Origin: a candidate division CSSED10-310 bacterium
GTDB taxonomy: Bacteria > CSSED10-310 > JAFGJC01
Direction of reading: 5' to 3'
DNA length: 64,000 nt
Assembly (NCBI GenBank): GCA_016927905.1
Contig: JAFGLW010000012.1
Span: forward strand, 62,001-126,000
Shown: positions 9,642-18,329 of the stretch, piece by piece
Position numbering within the stretch: position 1 is the stretch's first letter
How the letters are laid out: the number at the start of each line of letters is the position of its first letter
The notes under the pieces: generated by a model
The model's database searches: none
The model's input: the letters and a program-made list of their open reading frames with translations, nothing else
Told to the model about the DNA's origin: nothing
Translations under genes and position numbers: made by a program

Positions 9642-9821
9642 ATGGCTTATGTAATTACTGAAGACTGTATTGCATGTGGTGCATGCGAGCCGGAATGCCC
9701 CGTGGAGGCCATTACCCCGGGTGAAGATATCTATGTTATCGATCCGGACAAGTGCACAGACTGCGGAAACTGCGCCGAAGTCTGCCCCGTCGATGCGCCG
9801 AAACCGGCTGACGAGGCATAA
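9642..9821 (+). CDS. Small 2[4Fe-4S] clostridial-type ferredoxin
   Basis: A 59-residue low-potential electron carrier. Two cluster-binding sets are complete: C9, C12, C15, C19 and C38, C41, C44, C48, in the order [12 protein letters not shown] and [13 protein letters not shown] strong AAGGAGGA site stands ahead of the ATG. It has its own promoter and a strong terminator directly after it, so it is a single-gene unit. The likely partner is the pyruvate:ferredoxin oxidoreductase encoded nearby on the other strand; exchange with other redox complexes is possible but not shown. Confidence 0.95.
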   Translation: MAYVITEDCIACGACEPECPVEAITPGEDIYVIDPDKCTDCGNCAEVCPVDAPKPADEA

Positions 9822-9843
9822 CAACGCAGGATCGGCATTGAAA

Positions 9844-9883
9844 AACACCCCCGGCCATCTGCGGCTGCCGGGTGTTTTTTTTT
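9844..9883 (+). terminator. Rho-independent terminator of the ferredoxin gene
   Basis: AACACCC (9844-9850) pairs with GGGTGTT (9870-9876), and GGC (9853-9855) with GCC (9867-9869), followed by nine T residues (9875-9883). A-residues on the left could make it work in both directions. Confidence 0.88.
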
Positions 9884-9892
9884 GAACGGACG

Positions 9893-10696
9893 ATGAGCGC
9901 TGCTGTCCCCTGGCAACTGAAAATATTCTCCAGAACGCTTAAAAAGAAAGAGAAATGGGCGATTCTCCGGAGTTTCCTGCCCGCGACGGAAGGAAAACGC
10001 TGCCTGGATCTCGGCTGCGCCCGCGGAACAATCAGTTATTTTTTGAAAACCTGCGGAGGGATATGGATTCACGAGGACCTGGATTTCACCAACGTTTTGG
10101 CAACCCGGAACCTGGTGGGACCCAGGGCCGCTGTGATCCCGGAACAGGTTCTTCCCCATTCAGACGACACATTCAACGTGATCGTCTCCCTGGATATACT
10201 GGAACACGTGCACGACGACAGACGGTTTGTTCAGGAAATGGCCCGGGTCCTCAAACCGGAAGGCAGGCTGATTCTATCCACGCCCGCAACCGGTCCCGTC
10301 TATCTGCTTAACCGGCTCAAAAACCGTCTCGGATTGACTCCCGATATCTACGGACACGTCGTTGAAGGATATACTCTGGAGCAACTGGAATCCATGCTGA
10401 CCACCGCGGGATTCGCCGTGGAGAAAACCCGGACCTATTCCCGGTTTTTCACCGAAGCAGTCGAACTCATGATCAACCTGGTCTTTGTCAAGCTGCTGCG
10501 GGGAAAAAAGGATCCGAAGCGGGACGGATATATCTCGCCCGGCAGCGCGGCCGACGTGGCCAGATACCGGAAACAACTCCGGTTCTATTCCGCGGTCTAC
10601 CCGGTCGTTTGGGTGTTCACCCGCCTTGACGGGCTGCTCTGGTGGCAGAAAGGATATGCCACTTTGCTGGTGGCCCGCAAAAAGGCAAAACCATAA
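9893..10696 (+). CDS. Class I SAM-dependent methyltransferase
   Basis: The SAM-binding motif I CLDLGCARGT is at about 37-46. The later motifs DDTFNVIVSLDILEHVHDDR and LKPEGRLILSTP identify a Methyltransf_11-type fold, as in small-molecule and lipid or quinone methyltransferases. The C-terminal 120 residues include a hydrophobic stretch (FFTEAVELMINLVFVKLL) that may bind membrane or a lipid substrate. The ATG at 9893 is preferred; the upstream GTG at 9872 lies inside the terminator. There is no strong ribosome site. The substrate is unknown. It converges on nifJ with a six-base gap. Confidence 0.85.
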   Translation: MSAAVPWQLKIFSRTLKKKEKWAILRSFLPATEGKRCLDLGCARGTISYFLKTCGGIWIHEDLDFTNVLATRNLVGPRAAVIPEQVLPHSDDTFNVIVSLDILEHVHDDRRFVQEMARVLKPEGRLILSTPATGPVYLLNRLKNRLGLTPDIYGHVVEGYTLEQLESMLTTAGFAVEKTRTYSRFFTEAVELMINLVFVKLLRGKKDPKRDGYISPGSAADVARYRKQLRFYSAVYPVVWVFTRLDGLLWWQKGYATLLVARKKAKP

Positions 10697-10702
10697 ACGC
10701 TA

Positions 10703-13700
10703 TCAGTCTTTCTCCGCTCCGAAACTGTAATCGATTTTCGCCATTTGCCGGAGGAGATTGTTCCGGCCGACAACGTCTTCCCTGGCCAGCTCGAGAAGTT
10801 CGGCAGCCCGCTCGGGATTGGACAGTTTCAACGCCTTGTACCGGATTTCACCATACATGTAATCCTCGATGTTGATGGACGGCTCCGAACTGTCGAGCTG
10901 GAGCGGATTCAAACCCCGGGAGATGCGCCTGGGATCGAACCGGTAAAGCGGCCAATGCCCGGATTTAACGGCCTTCTTCTGCTCGTCCAGCTGTTTCTCC
11001 ATGTTGATTCCATGCGCAATGCAGGGGCAGTAAGCCACGATGATGGAGCTGCCCGGGTAACTCTCGGCTTCGATAAAAGCTTTGAGTGCCTGTGCCGGAT
11101 TGGCGCCCATGGCCACCTTCGCCACATAGATGGTACCGTAACTCATCATCAGCATGCTCAGATCCTTCTTGGGCATCGACTTGCCTGCAATGGCGAATTT
11201 GGCGGTCGATCCCCGGGGTGTCGACTTGGAACACTGTCCGCCCGTGTTCGAATAGACTTCGGTATCCAGAACCAGCAGATTGACGTTCCGCCCGGAAGCC
11301 AGCACATGATCCAGTCCGCCGTACCCGATGTCATAAGCCCATCCGTCACCGCCCACACACCAGATCGACTTGACCACCAGATAGTCGGCAATGGACTGGA
11401 ACCGGGAATGGTTGTCTTTCAAAAGCGATTTCAACTTCCGGACCCGCCTGCGCTGCTCCTCGATACCCGCCTCGGTCGACTGGTCCGCATTGATGAGCGC
11501 GTCCTTCAGGTCATCAGGAACATCGGGGCATTCCTTCAGCAGGCGGACGGCCTCCTCGTTCTTTTTGTCCACCGCCAGGCGGAATCCCAGACCGATTTCG
11601 GCACAGTCTTCGAACAGGCTGTTGGTCCACGCCGGTCCCAACCCGTCACTCCGCTTGCAATAAGGCGTGGTGGGGAGATTTCCCCCGTAAATGCTCGAAC
11701 ATCCGGTTGCGTTGGAGATGAGCGCCCGGTCGCCGAACAGCTGGGTCAACAACTTGACATAAGGCGTTTCCCCGCAACCCGCACAGGCTCCGGAGAATTC
11801 GAACAGGGGCCGGATCAACTGGCTGCCCTTGAGCGTATCTTTGCGGATTTTGGCCGGGTCCAGTTCCGGCAGGCTCAGGAAAAATTCCCAGTTTTTCGAT
11901 TCTTGTTCGCGAAGCGGCAGCTGGGGCGCCATTTCAAGCGCTTTCGTCTTCGACGGACAGACCTCCACACAGTTTCCGCAACCGGTGCAATCTTCCGGAG
12001 CGATCTGGAGAGTCCATTTCATCCCGTCATAGGGTTTCCGACCGTCGGCGCTTTTGAAAGTCTCCGGAGCATCGGTCAGAAGGCTCGGATCATAAACCTT
12101 GGGGCGGATGGTCGCATGCGGGCAGATAATGCTGCACAGCCCGCATTGAATGCAGTTTTCCGGCTTCCATACGGGGATCTCTGTGGCGATATTGCGCTTT
12201 TCATACTGGGTTGTCGCGGAGATAAACTGACCGTCAGCCGGCATCTCGGACACCTTGACCATGTCCCCTTCCTTGCGGATGATTTTTCCCAGGACTTCCC
12301 GGACAAATTCCGGTGCGTGATCCGGAACCGTCGGAGGCATCTCCCTGCCGGTTATCGGGCGGTCGCGATAGTTCACTTCGTAAATCGCATCCAGCGCGCC
12401 GTCCACGGCTTTCAGGTTCATCTCAACAATTTTCGCCCCTTTCGATCCATAGGTTTTCCGGATGGAAGCACGTATCAGCGTCAGGGCCTCCTCCTCCGGA
12501 AGAACTCCCGAAATCTTGAAAAACGCTGTCTGCATGATGGTGTTGATCCGAGCGCCGAGACCCAGGCTCTTGGCCAGTTCGCCGGCGTTGATGATATAAA
12601 ACTTCGCGTCTTTCTCCTTCAATTGCCGCTGAACCATTTCGGGCAGCTGGTCCCAGACTTCTTCCATACCGAACGGGCTGTTCAGCAGAAATGTGCCGCC
12701 CTTGCGCAGATTGCTCAGCATGTCGTATTTCTCCAGAAACGAGAAGTTATGACATCCCAGAAACCGGGCGTCGTTGCACAAATATGTGCTGCGGATCGGT
12801 TTCCGCCCGAACCGGAGATGGCTGACCGTCTGTGCGCCGGCTTTTTTGGAATCATAAACGAAATACCCCTGAGCATACATGTCGGTTGCTTCGCCGATGA
12901 TTTTGATGGAGTTTTTATTGGCACCGACGGTTCCGTCCGATCCCAGACCATAGAACATTGCCTGGAAAGCATCCTCGGAGGTGTTGATGAAGGTTTTGTC
13001 CCAGTCCAGGCTGGTGTGTGAGACGTCGTCGATGATCCCGATCGTGAAATGATTCCTGGGCTTGTCATGGTTCAGATTGTCAAAAACAGCCTTGACCATT
13101 CCGGGAGTGAATTCCTTGGAACTCAGCCCGTACCGACCGCCGACGATGACCGGAACATCCCGGAACGGAGCCGATCCGTCCCCCATCGCCTCGTATACCG
13201 CGCACAGAACATCCTGATACATCGGCTCGCCGGAAGCGCCCGGCTCCTTGGTACGGTCCATTACAGCGAGCCTGCGGACGGTGGCCGGAATGATACGCAT
13301 GAGATGCCTGGTGGAAAATGGACGGTAAAGGCGCACTTTGATCAGACCCACTTTTTCTCCGTTCCGGACCAGTTCATCGACGGTTTCATGAGCACATTCG
13401 GCTCCCGAACCCATGATCATCATGATCCGTTCCGCCTCCGGATGCCCGAAATACTGGAAAATCTCGTATTGCCGGCCGGTCTTTTCTGCGAAAAGTTTCA
13501 TGGCTTTCTCAACGATTTCCGGGCATTTCGCATAGAAGGGATTGACCGTTTCACGCCCCTGGAAATACACATCGGGATTCTGGCTGGTGCCGCTGATCAT
13601 GGGGTGATCGGGTGACAGGGCGCGGTTCCGGTGGGCAATCACGAACCGGTCGTCGATCATCTCCCGCATCTGGTCCTTGGGAAGGACAAAAATCTTGTTC

Positions 13701-14242
13701 ACTTCATGCGATGTTCTGAATCCATCGAAAAAATGCAGCATGGGAATGCGCGCTTCCAGAGATGCTGCGGTGGCGATGAACCCCAGGTCCATGACCTCCT
13801 GAATGCTTCCGGAAGCCAGGAGACCGAAACCGGTGCACCGCGCCGCCATGACATCCTGGTGATCGCCGAAAATTGAAAGCGCCTGGCAGGCAATGGACCG
13901 GGCGGCGATATGGAAAACCGTCGGCAGCAGTTCTGCAGCGATCTTATACATGTTGGGGATCATCAGGAGCAGCCCCTGTGAGGCTGTGAACGTGGTGCAG
14001 AGAGCCCCGCCGGCCAGGACACCGTGCACCGCCGCCGATGCGCCGCCCTCCGATTGAAGCTCCACAACCTCCGGGATTGTCCCCCAGAGATTGGTTTCCC
14101 CCGCAGCCGATTTGGCGTCCGCTTCCTCCCCCATGACGGAACTGGGTGTAATCGGATAGATTGCACAAACCTCATTACAGGCATGTCCGACATACGCAGC
14201 GGCACTGTTTCCGTCCATCGTTTTCATTAAATCCTTGCTCAT
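10703..14242 (-). CDS. nifJ: Pyruvate:ferredoxin (flavodoxin) oxidoreductase
   Basis: A full-length 1179-residue single-chain PFOR, which converts pyruvate, CoA and oxidised ferredoxin to acetyl-CoA and CO2. Domains in order: pyruvate-binding N-terminus (YPITPSSVMGEEAD), a central transketolase-like region, two [4Fe-4S] clusters (CIQCGLCSIICP near 696 and CTGCGNCVEVCP near 752), and the thiamine-diphosphate domain with CAGCGETPYVK and GDGWAYDIGYGG, plus the extra Cys of the proximal cluster. The ATG at 14242 follows AAGGAGG at ideal spacing; a TTG two codons earlier is rejected. It starts 42 bases after recR on the same strand, so it may be read through from dnaX-ybaB-recR or have its own promoter. 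Confidence 0.97.
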   Translation of the reverse strand: MSKDLMKTMDGNSAAAYVGHACNEVCAIYPITPSSVMGEEADAKSAAGETNLWGTIPEVVELQSEGGASAAVHGVLAGGALCTTFTASQGLLLMIPNMYKIAAELLPTVFHIAARSIACQALSIFGDHQDVMAARCTGFGLLASGSIQEVMDLGFIATAASLEARIPMLHFFDGFRTSHEVNKIFVLPKDQMREMIDDRFVIAHRNRALSPDHPMISGTSQNPDVYFQGRETVNPFYAKCPEIVEKAMKLFAEKTGRQYEIFQYFGHPEAERIMMIMGSGAECAHETVDELVRNGEKVGLIKVRLYRPFSTRHLMRIIPATVRRLAVMDRTKEPGASGEPMYQDVLCAVYEAMGDGSAPFRDVPVIVGGRYGLSSKEFTPGMVKAVFDNLNHDKPRNHFTIGIIDDVSHTSLDWDKTFINTSEDAFQAMFYGLGSDGTVGANKNSIKIIGEATDMYAQGYFVYDSKKAGAQTVSHLRFGRKPIRSTYLCNDARFLGCHNFSFLEKYDMLSNLRKGGTFLLNSPFGMEEVWDQLPEMVQRQLKEKDAKFYIINAGELAKSLGLGARINTIMQTAFFKISGVLPEEEALTLIRASIRKTYGSKGAKIVEMNLKAVDGALDAIYEVNYRDRPITGREMPPTVPDHAPEFVREVLGKIIRKEGDMVKVSEMPADGQFISATTQYEKRNIATEIPVWKPENCIQCGLCSIICPHATIRPKVYDPSLLTDAPETFKSADGRKPYDGMKWTLQIAPEDCTGCGNCVEVCPSKTKALEMAPQLPLREQESKNWEFFLSLPELDPAKIRKDTLKGSQLIRPLFEFSGACAGCGETPYVKLLTQLFGDRALISNATGCSSIYGGNLPTTPYCKRSDGLGPAWTNSLFEDCAEIGLGFRLAVDKKNEEAVRLLKECPDVPDDLKDALINADQSTEAGIEEQRRRVRKLKSLLKDNHSRFQSIADYLVVKSIWCVGGDGWAYDIGYGGLDHVLASGRNVNLLVLDTEVYSNTGGQCSKSTPRGSTAKFAIAGKSMPKKDLSMLMMSYGTIYVAKVAMGANPAQALKAFIEAESYPGSSIIVAYCPCIAHGINMEKQLDEQKKAVKSGHWPLYRFDPRRISRGLNPLQLDSSEPSINIEDYMYGEIRYKALKLSNPERAAELLELAREDVVGRNNLLRQMAKIDYSFGAEKD

Positions 14243-14284
14243 AATCAACCTCCTTGAACTTCCAAAAACCTAACGTCTCTTATA

Positions 14285-14875
14285 TCAAATTTCACGCTTA
14301 CCCTCTAAGGCTTTCATCATCGTGGCTTCATCGGCATATTCCAGGCTGCCGCCCACCGGCAGGCCATGCGCAATCCGATATGTTTTAATCCGCCTGTTTT
14401 TTAAAAGACGGGAAATATACATGGCCGTCGCCTCACCCTCCACAGTGAAATTCGTGGCCAGGATCACTTCCGAAACCGCTTCGGCGTCCAGGCGTTCGAG
14501 CAACTTCCCGATTGTCAGATTCTCGGGACCGATTCCATCCATGGGTGAGATGGCTCCGTTCAAAACATGATATTTACCGCTGTATTCGCCGGTTTTCTCG
14601 ATGGCCATGAGATCGGCGACGTCCTGGACTACACAGATTTCCGCCGTCCTTCTTTCATCCCGGCATACGGCGCATAACCCATCTTCGGAAAGATTGAAAC
14701 ACCGCTCGCAGGGCTTGATTTTGTCTTTCACCTGGGAAAGAACCGCGGCCATTTTTTTCAACACCCCGTCCGGTTGTTTCAACAGAAAAAACGCGATCCG
14801 CTGCGCCGATTTTCTGCCGATTCCAGGCAGCATCATCAGTTCGCTGATCAGCATGTCGAAAGCTTTCAAGGTCAA
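14285..14875 (-). CDS. recR: Recombination mediator protein RecR
   Basis: RecR acts with RecF and RecO to load RecA at gapped DNA. The protein has the helix-hairpin-helix segment LPGIGRKSAQRIAFFLL, a Cys4 zinc motif (CERCFNLSEDGLCAVC) and a TOPRIM domain (ICVVQDVADLMAIEKTGEY onward). A TTG start at 14875 is chosen because AAGGAGGGAG stands five bases ahead and the resulting 196 residues match the family; an ATG at 14911 would add 12 unconserved residues. It follows ybaB in the common dnaX-ybaB-recR order. Confidence 0.95.
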   Translation of the reverse strand: MTLKAFDMLISELMMLPGIGRKSAQRIAFFLLKQPDGVLKKMAAVLSQVKDKIKPCERCFNLSEDGLCAVCRDERRTAEICVVQDVADLMAIEKTGEYSGKYHVLNGAISPMDGIGPENLTIGKLLERLDAEAVSEVILATNFTVEGEATAMYISRLLKNRRIKTYRIAHGLPVGGSLEYADEATMMKALEGKREI

Positions 14876-14926
14876 ACCCGACTCCCTCCTTGGCTCGGCG
14901 GACCGGATCAATTTTCTTCTCTCCGG

Positions 14927-15235
14927 TCAGAAAAGTCCCGGAATACCCAGTCCCCCGGTTATTTTCGCCATCTCCTCCTTCATCATGACCTGCACTTTTT
15001 TCAAGGCTTCGTTTGTGGCGGCCTGGATGAGATCCTGGAGCATTTCGACATCCTGAGGATCCACGACTTCCGGATCGATTTTCACCGAAACGACCTGATT
15101 GTCCCCCCGGGCCGTCACCGTGACCATGCCGCCGCCGACCGAGGCTTCCATGGTCCGGCGCTCCATCTCCTCCCGGACCTTCTCCAGCGTGGCCATCATC
15201 TGTTTGGCCTGTTTCATGATGTTCATGCCCTTCAT
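14927..15235 (-). CDS. ybaB: YbaB/EbfC nucleoid-associated protein
   Basis: A 102-residue DNA-binding protein of the YbaB/EbfC family, which forms dimers and coats the nucleoid. It has the usual Met-rich start ([21 protein letters not shown]), the central [20 protein letters not shown] sheet and [14 protein letters not shown]. Its ATG overlaps the dnaX stop by four bases, so translation is coupled. Position between dnaX and recR is conserved widely and supports the call. Confidence 0.95.
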   Translation of the reverse strand: MKGMNIMKQAKQMMATLEKVREEMERRTMEASVGGGMVTVTARGDNQVVSVKIDPEVVDPQDVEMLQDLIQAATNEALKKVQVMMKEEMAKITGGLGIPGLF

Positions 15236-16833
15236 GTCTCCATCTCCCTTTCCGGTTCGGGAACCCTGTCCCGAAGACGGATATCCCGGATTCGTGAATC
15301 GAAGGAGTTCACCATATCCGATACGAAATCATTTTCCAGGGCCATCTTCATCCGTTGATCGGCTTCTTTTTTTTTTCGAGCGCTGTTCTCTTCCGCCGGG
15401 GACGGTGGAGTGTCCGGTTCTCCGGATACGAAAGAAACCGACACCTTTCGACTCAGAACCTCCGATCCAACCCCGCCGATCAACTCCGGAACCCCCGGCT
15501 GGTTCAACGTTCTCAGGCAAAAATCGTGCTCCGGCTTGAATCCGATAACCAGCCTGTCCGGATCCTCCTTGACGATCGCGCCGTACTCGAGCATCGCTTT
15601 CAGGTGTGATTTGGTCTCGGGGATCAGCTCGATGATCCGGGGAAGCAGCCCATCGGGCCGGGTTTTCGGTGGCGCTTTCAACCTGGCAGACGGCCTGGCC
15701 GGGGTCGGAGCCGGCACCGGCACATCGCCGGGGACACTCATCCGGGCGATGAGGTTCTCCAGCGGCGTCAGCGACCGGATCCGCGACATCTTCACCAGTG
15801 CCACATCCGCGATCAATCGGGGGAATTCACTGCTGCGCAGCGAGACCTCCAGATCCAGAAGCACCTTGAAGATCCGTTCCAGCTGATCGATCGAAAACAC
15901 ATCGGCCAATCCGGCCGGTATCTCATACCGGGCCGTTCCGTTCAGTTTGACCGCCATCAGATCCCGGGTGGCTTCCATCATCTCCCGGTTGAACACGACC
16001 TCGTCGCCGCCGGTTTCGATGTATTCCCCGAACCGCTCCATCGCGCCCCCGGCATTCCCTTCCGACAGGGACCTGAAAATATCAAAAATCAGATGCGGGT
16101 CCACCCTGCCCAGCAGACGCATGGTTTCCTGATGTTCAACGGCGTTTCCCGAAAAGGAAATGACCTGGTCCAGCAACGACAATCCATCCCGCAGACTTCC
16201 GTCCGCGATCCGGGCCAGAACATCCACCGTGACCGGCTCGATTGCGATGGATTCCTTACGGCAGATGTCACTCAGAGCCGCCTTCAGACTGACCGGATCG
16301 ATTCTCCGGAAATCATACCGCTGGCACCGGGAAACAATGGTGACCGGCACTTTGTGCGCTTCCGTTGTGGCCAGGATGAATTTGACGTGTTCCGGCGGTT
16401 CTTCGAGCGTTTTCAGCAGCGCGTTGAATGCCTCGCGGGTCAGCATGTGCACTTCGTCGATGATGAATATCTTGAATCGGGCGGCGGCGGGCGCATACCG
16501 GACATTTTCCCGAAGCTCCCGGATTTCATCGATCCCCCGGTTGGATGCGCCATCGATCTCCAGCACATCGAGGGAGGTTCCCGTGGTGATTTCCTCACAG
16601 AACCGGCATCGATTGCAGGGTTCGGCGGTGGGGCCCTGCTCGCAGTTGAGCGCTTTGGACAGGATCCGCGCACAGGAAGTCTTGCCCACTCCCCGTGGTC
16701 CCGAAAACAAAAATGCATGACCGATGCGCCCGATTCGGATGGAATTGGCCAGAGTCCGGGCAATCGCCTTCTGTCCGATAATCTCGTCAAACGTCTGAGG
16801 CCGCCATTTCCTGGCCAGAACAATGTAAGACAC
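15232..16833 (-). CDS. dnaX: DNA polymerase III subunit gamma/tau
   Basis: Clamp-loader ATPase. The N-terminus [20 protein letters not shown] is diagnostic. Walker [10 protein letters not shown], a zinc module ([10 protein letters not shown] with the preceding Cys) and the DEVH Walker B motif ([10 protein letters not shown]) are present, with the sensor segment [20 protein letters not shown]. The C-terminal region after about residue 370 is Pro-rich and divergent, as usual for tau. The start is taken at GTG 16833 to match the family; GTG 16848 is an in-frame alternative, and neither has a strong ribosome site. A run of eight A's (AAAAAAAA near 15368-15376 on this strand) could allow frameshifting to a gamma form, as in E. 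coli, but I see no clear stimulator. Confidence 0.95.
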   Translation of the reverse strand: MSYIVLARKWRPQTFDEIIGQKAIARTLANSIRIGRIGHAFLFSGPRGVGKTSCARILSKALNCEQGPTAEPCNRCRFCEEITTGTSLDVLEIDGASNRGIDEIRELRENVRYAPAAARFKIFIIDEVHMLTREAFNALLKTLEEPPEHVKFILATTEAHKVPVTIVSRCQRYDFRRIDPVSLKAALSDICRKESIAIEPVTVDVLARIADGSLRDGLSLLDQVISFSGNAVEHQETMRLLGRVDPHLIFDIFRSLSEGNAGGAMERFGEYIETGGDEVVFNREMMEATRDLMAVKLNGTARYEIPAGLADVFSIDQLERIFKVLLDLEVSLRSSEFPRLIADVALVKMSRIRSLTPLENLIARMSVPGDVPVPAPTPARPSARLKAPPKTRPDGLLPRIIELIPETKSHLKAMLEYGAIVKEDPDRLVIGFKPEHDFCLRTLNQPGVPELIGGVGSEVLSRKVSVSFVSGEPDTPPSPAEENSARKKKEADQRMKMALENDFVSDMVNSFDSRIRDIRLRDRVPEPEREMET

Positions 16834-16924
16834 CCGGCACCATCTCACTTTCGCTGCAGTGAAAAAAAGCCGTGCACCTGCTGTCGAACTTCAACCGGAT
16901 GCGGCATTTGCACCTTCCGGCTCG

Positions 16925-17021
16925 ATCCAGGCTGCCTTGCGGCACACGGAAGGGCTCCCTTAATGCTGCTCCCTCCCGGGCCTGACATGATTCGGAAGTT
17001 TCCGTTGCGCAAGACCCGGAC
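16925..17021 (-). ncRNA. ffs: Small bacterial signal recognition particle RNA
   Basis: The minus strand reads GTCAGGCCCGGGAGGGAGC plus AGC around 16967-16988, the conserved apical region bound by Ffh. Flanking arms pair as one long hairpin: CTTGCG with CGCAAG, CGGAA with TTCCG, and TCCGGGT with the GCCTGGA side. The length of about 97 bases fits the small SRP class. Its place between tRNA-Ser and dnaX is a widespread gene order. A T7 run at 16862-16868 may be part of its terminator. Ends are accurate to a few bases. Confidence 0.9.
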
Positions 17022-17175
17022 GTCAACACCTTCCAGCGCACGCACGGACCAGCGGTCGAGAGCCCTCGAGCAGGAATTCGACCCCGCTATAGCGGATTTC
17101 GGGTTCAGGACACCGCTAACGCCCCGTCTAGCACGGCTAAAACCTACGGTCGCTGCCAACCGTTTCTGTCAAAGA

Positions 17176-17269
17176 TGGCGGAGAGGCTGGGATTCGAACC
17201 CAGGAGGCAGTTTTTGGCCACCCACACGATTTCCAATCGTGCTCCTTAAGCCAACTCGGACACCTCTCC
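17176..17269 (-). tRNA. tRNA-Ser (anticodon GGA)
   Basis: The acceptor stem GGAGAGG/CCTCTCC, anticodon arm CACGA-TTGGAAA-TCGTG, a long variable arm typical of serine tRNAs, and T loop TTCGAAT are all present. CCA is encoded (17176-17178). It lies directly ahead of the SRP RNA gene. Confidence 0.96.
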
Positions 17270-17454
17270 GTCCCCAATCATTCTCCGGTCCGATTCGACT
17301 GGAGCAAACTATAAATATATCGCCGGCATTCTGTACGGTCAAGGGGTGGTTCGGGAGGTTTCAGGCCGGCTGGGATTCTTGAAATCCACATCCGCCCCGC
17401 CTCTTGATACTCGCAGTGAATCACCTATAAACTTTGATTGAGGAGGCGTGTTGA

Positions 17455-18018
17455 ATGGAAACCTGGGAAACCGGAAAAGGCATAAGATTCCTGCGGAAAG
17501 TGGGAGTCAGGAAACGGCACTCGGTACTGGATTGCGGATGCGGGATCGGACGATACAGCATGCCGGCTGCGCTTCTCGTCGGAGATGAAGGGGTGGTATA
17601 CGCCGTGGATAAAGATAAGGCCGTGCTGCAAATGTTGAAGGAAAAAGCTGAAGCATTCCATCTGTCCCAGATCAAAATTCTCCAGGTCACCCGATGTTTC
17701 GAGCTGAACATCCCCGCCGGCTCAATCGACGTGGCTTTACTGTACGATATTCTTCACTATATGGATTCGGAAGACCGAAGAAAAATCTATGATGAAACCA
17801 GACGACTTCTGACTCCCGGCGGCCTGCTTTCGGTATACCCCAAACATATCGTGACCGATCATCCGCTGGACCATTTCTGCACCATGTCGGAAGATGATAT
17901 CAGATCGGAGATTGAGAGCCGGGGGTTTTTGTTTAAGGCAAAGCTGTGCGGAACGCTGAGTCATGACATCGGTTTGAACAAGGGATGCATCCTGAACTTC
18001 AAACAATCTGAACGCTAA
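17455..18018 (+). CDS. Class I SAM-dependent methyltransferase
   Basis: A compact 187-residue methyltransferase. Motif I VLDCGCGIGRYS is at 24-35, the acidic residue after beta-2 is in VYAVDKD, and motif IV-like IDVALLYDILHYM and post-motif TPGGLLSVYPKH follow. It resembles small UbiE/Methyltransf_25-type enzymes. AGGAGGCG stands seven bases ahead of the ATG. It is a single gene between two tRNA-Ser genes of opposite strand. Substrate unknown. Confidence 0.85.
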   Translation: METWETGKGIRFLRKVGVRKRHSVLDCGCGIGRYSMPAALLVGDEGVVYAVDKDKAVLQMLKEKAEAFHLSQIKILQVTRCFELNIPAGSIDVALLYDILHYMDSEDRRKIYDETRRLLTPGGLLSVYPKHIVTDHPLDHFCTMSEDDIRSEIESRGFLFKAKLCGTLSHDIGLNKGCILNFKQSER

Positions 18019-18115
18019 ACACAGCAGTCGCCATGCTGTTTGCCGCGATCGGTGTTTCAGCAGTCTTCCGCCCGCCGGCTGCGCTGCCGGAACAAAATCG
18101 CAACAGTCGGTTTTG

Positions 18116-18206
18116 CGGAGAGGGTGGGATTCGAACCCACGTGGCGGCTTTTGACCACCAACCCGATTTCGAGTCGGGCCCGTTACGACCACTTCGGTAC
18201 CTCTCC
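18116..18206 (-). tRNA. tRNA-Ser (anticodon CGA)
   Basis: The acceptor stem GGAGAGG/CCTCTCC, anticodon arm CCCGA-CTCGAAA-TCGGG, long variable arm and T loop TTCGAAT identify a serine tRNA. CCA is not encoded (CAA follows), unlike the tRNA-Ser at 17176. Confidence 0.95.
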
Positions 18207-18329
18207 GGACTCGACAACCAAAAGGTACTACACCGTTTGAAATTAAATTTCCAGCCCGCTCCAGCCCGACAACCGGACCTACCACTACCCTGCTCAATCC
18301 GGTATCATACCGGCAGGGGGAGAATATTC

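Noticed and set aside
10745-13021. 758-codon plus-strand open frame antisense to nifJ
   Set aside because: It lies wholly opposite a clear PFOR with all motifs; long antisense frames are common in this codon usage and the translation resembles no family.
18033-18329. N-terminal extension of the YgiQ-type protein
   Set aside because: The open frame would cross a tRNA-Ser gene; ATG 18330 has a proper ribosome site and fits the family.
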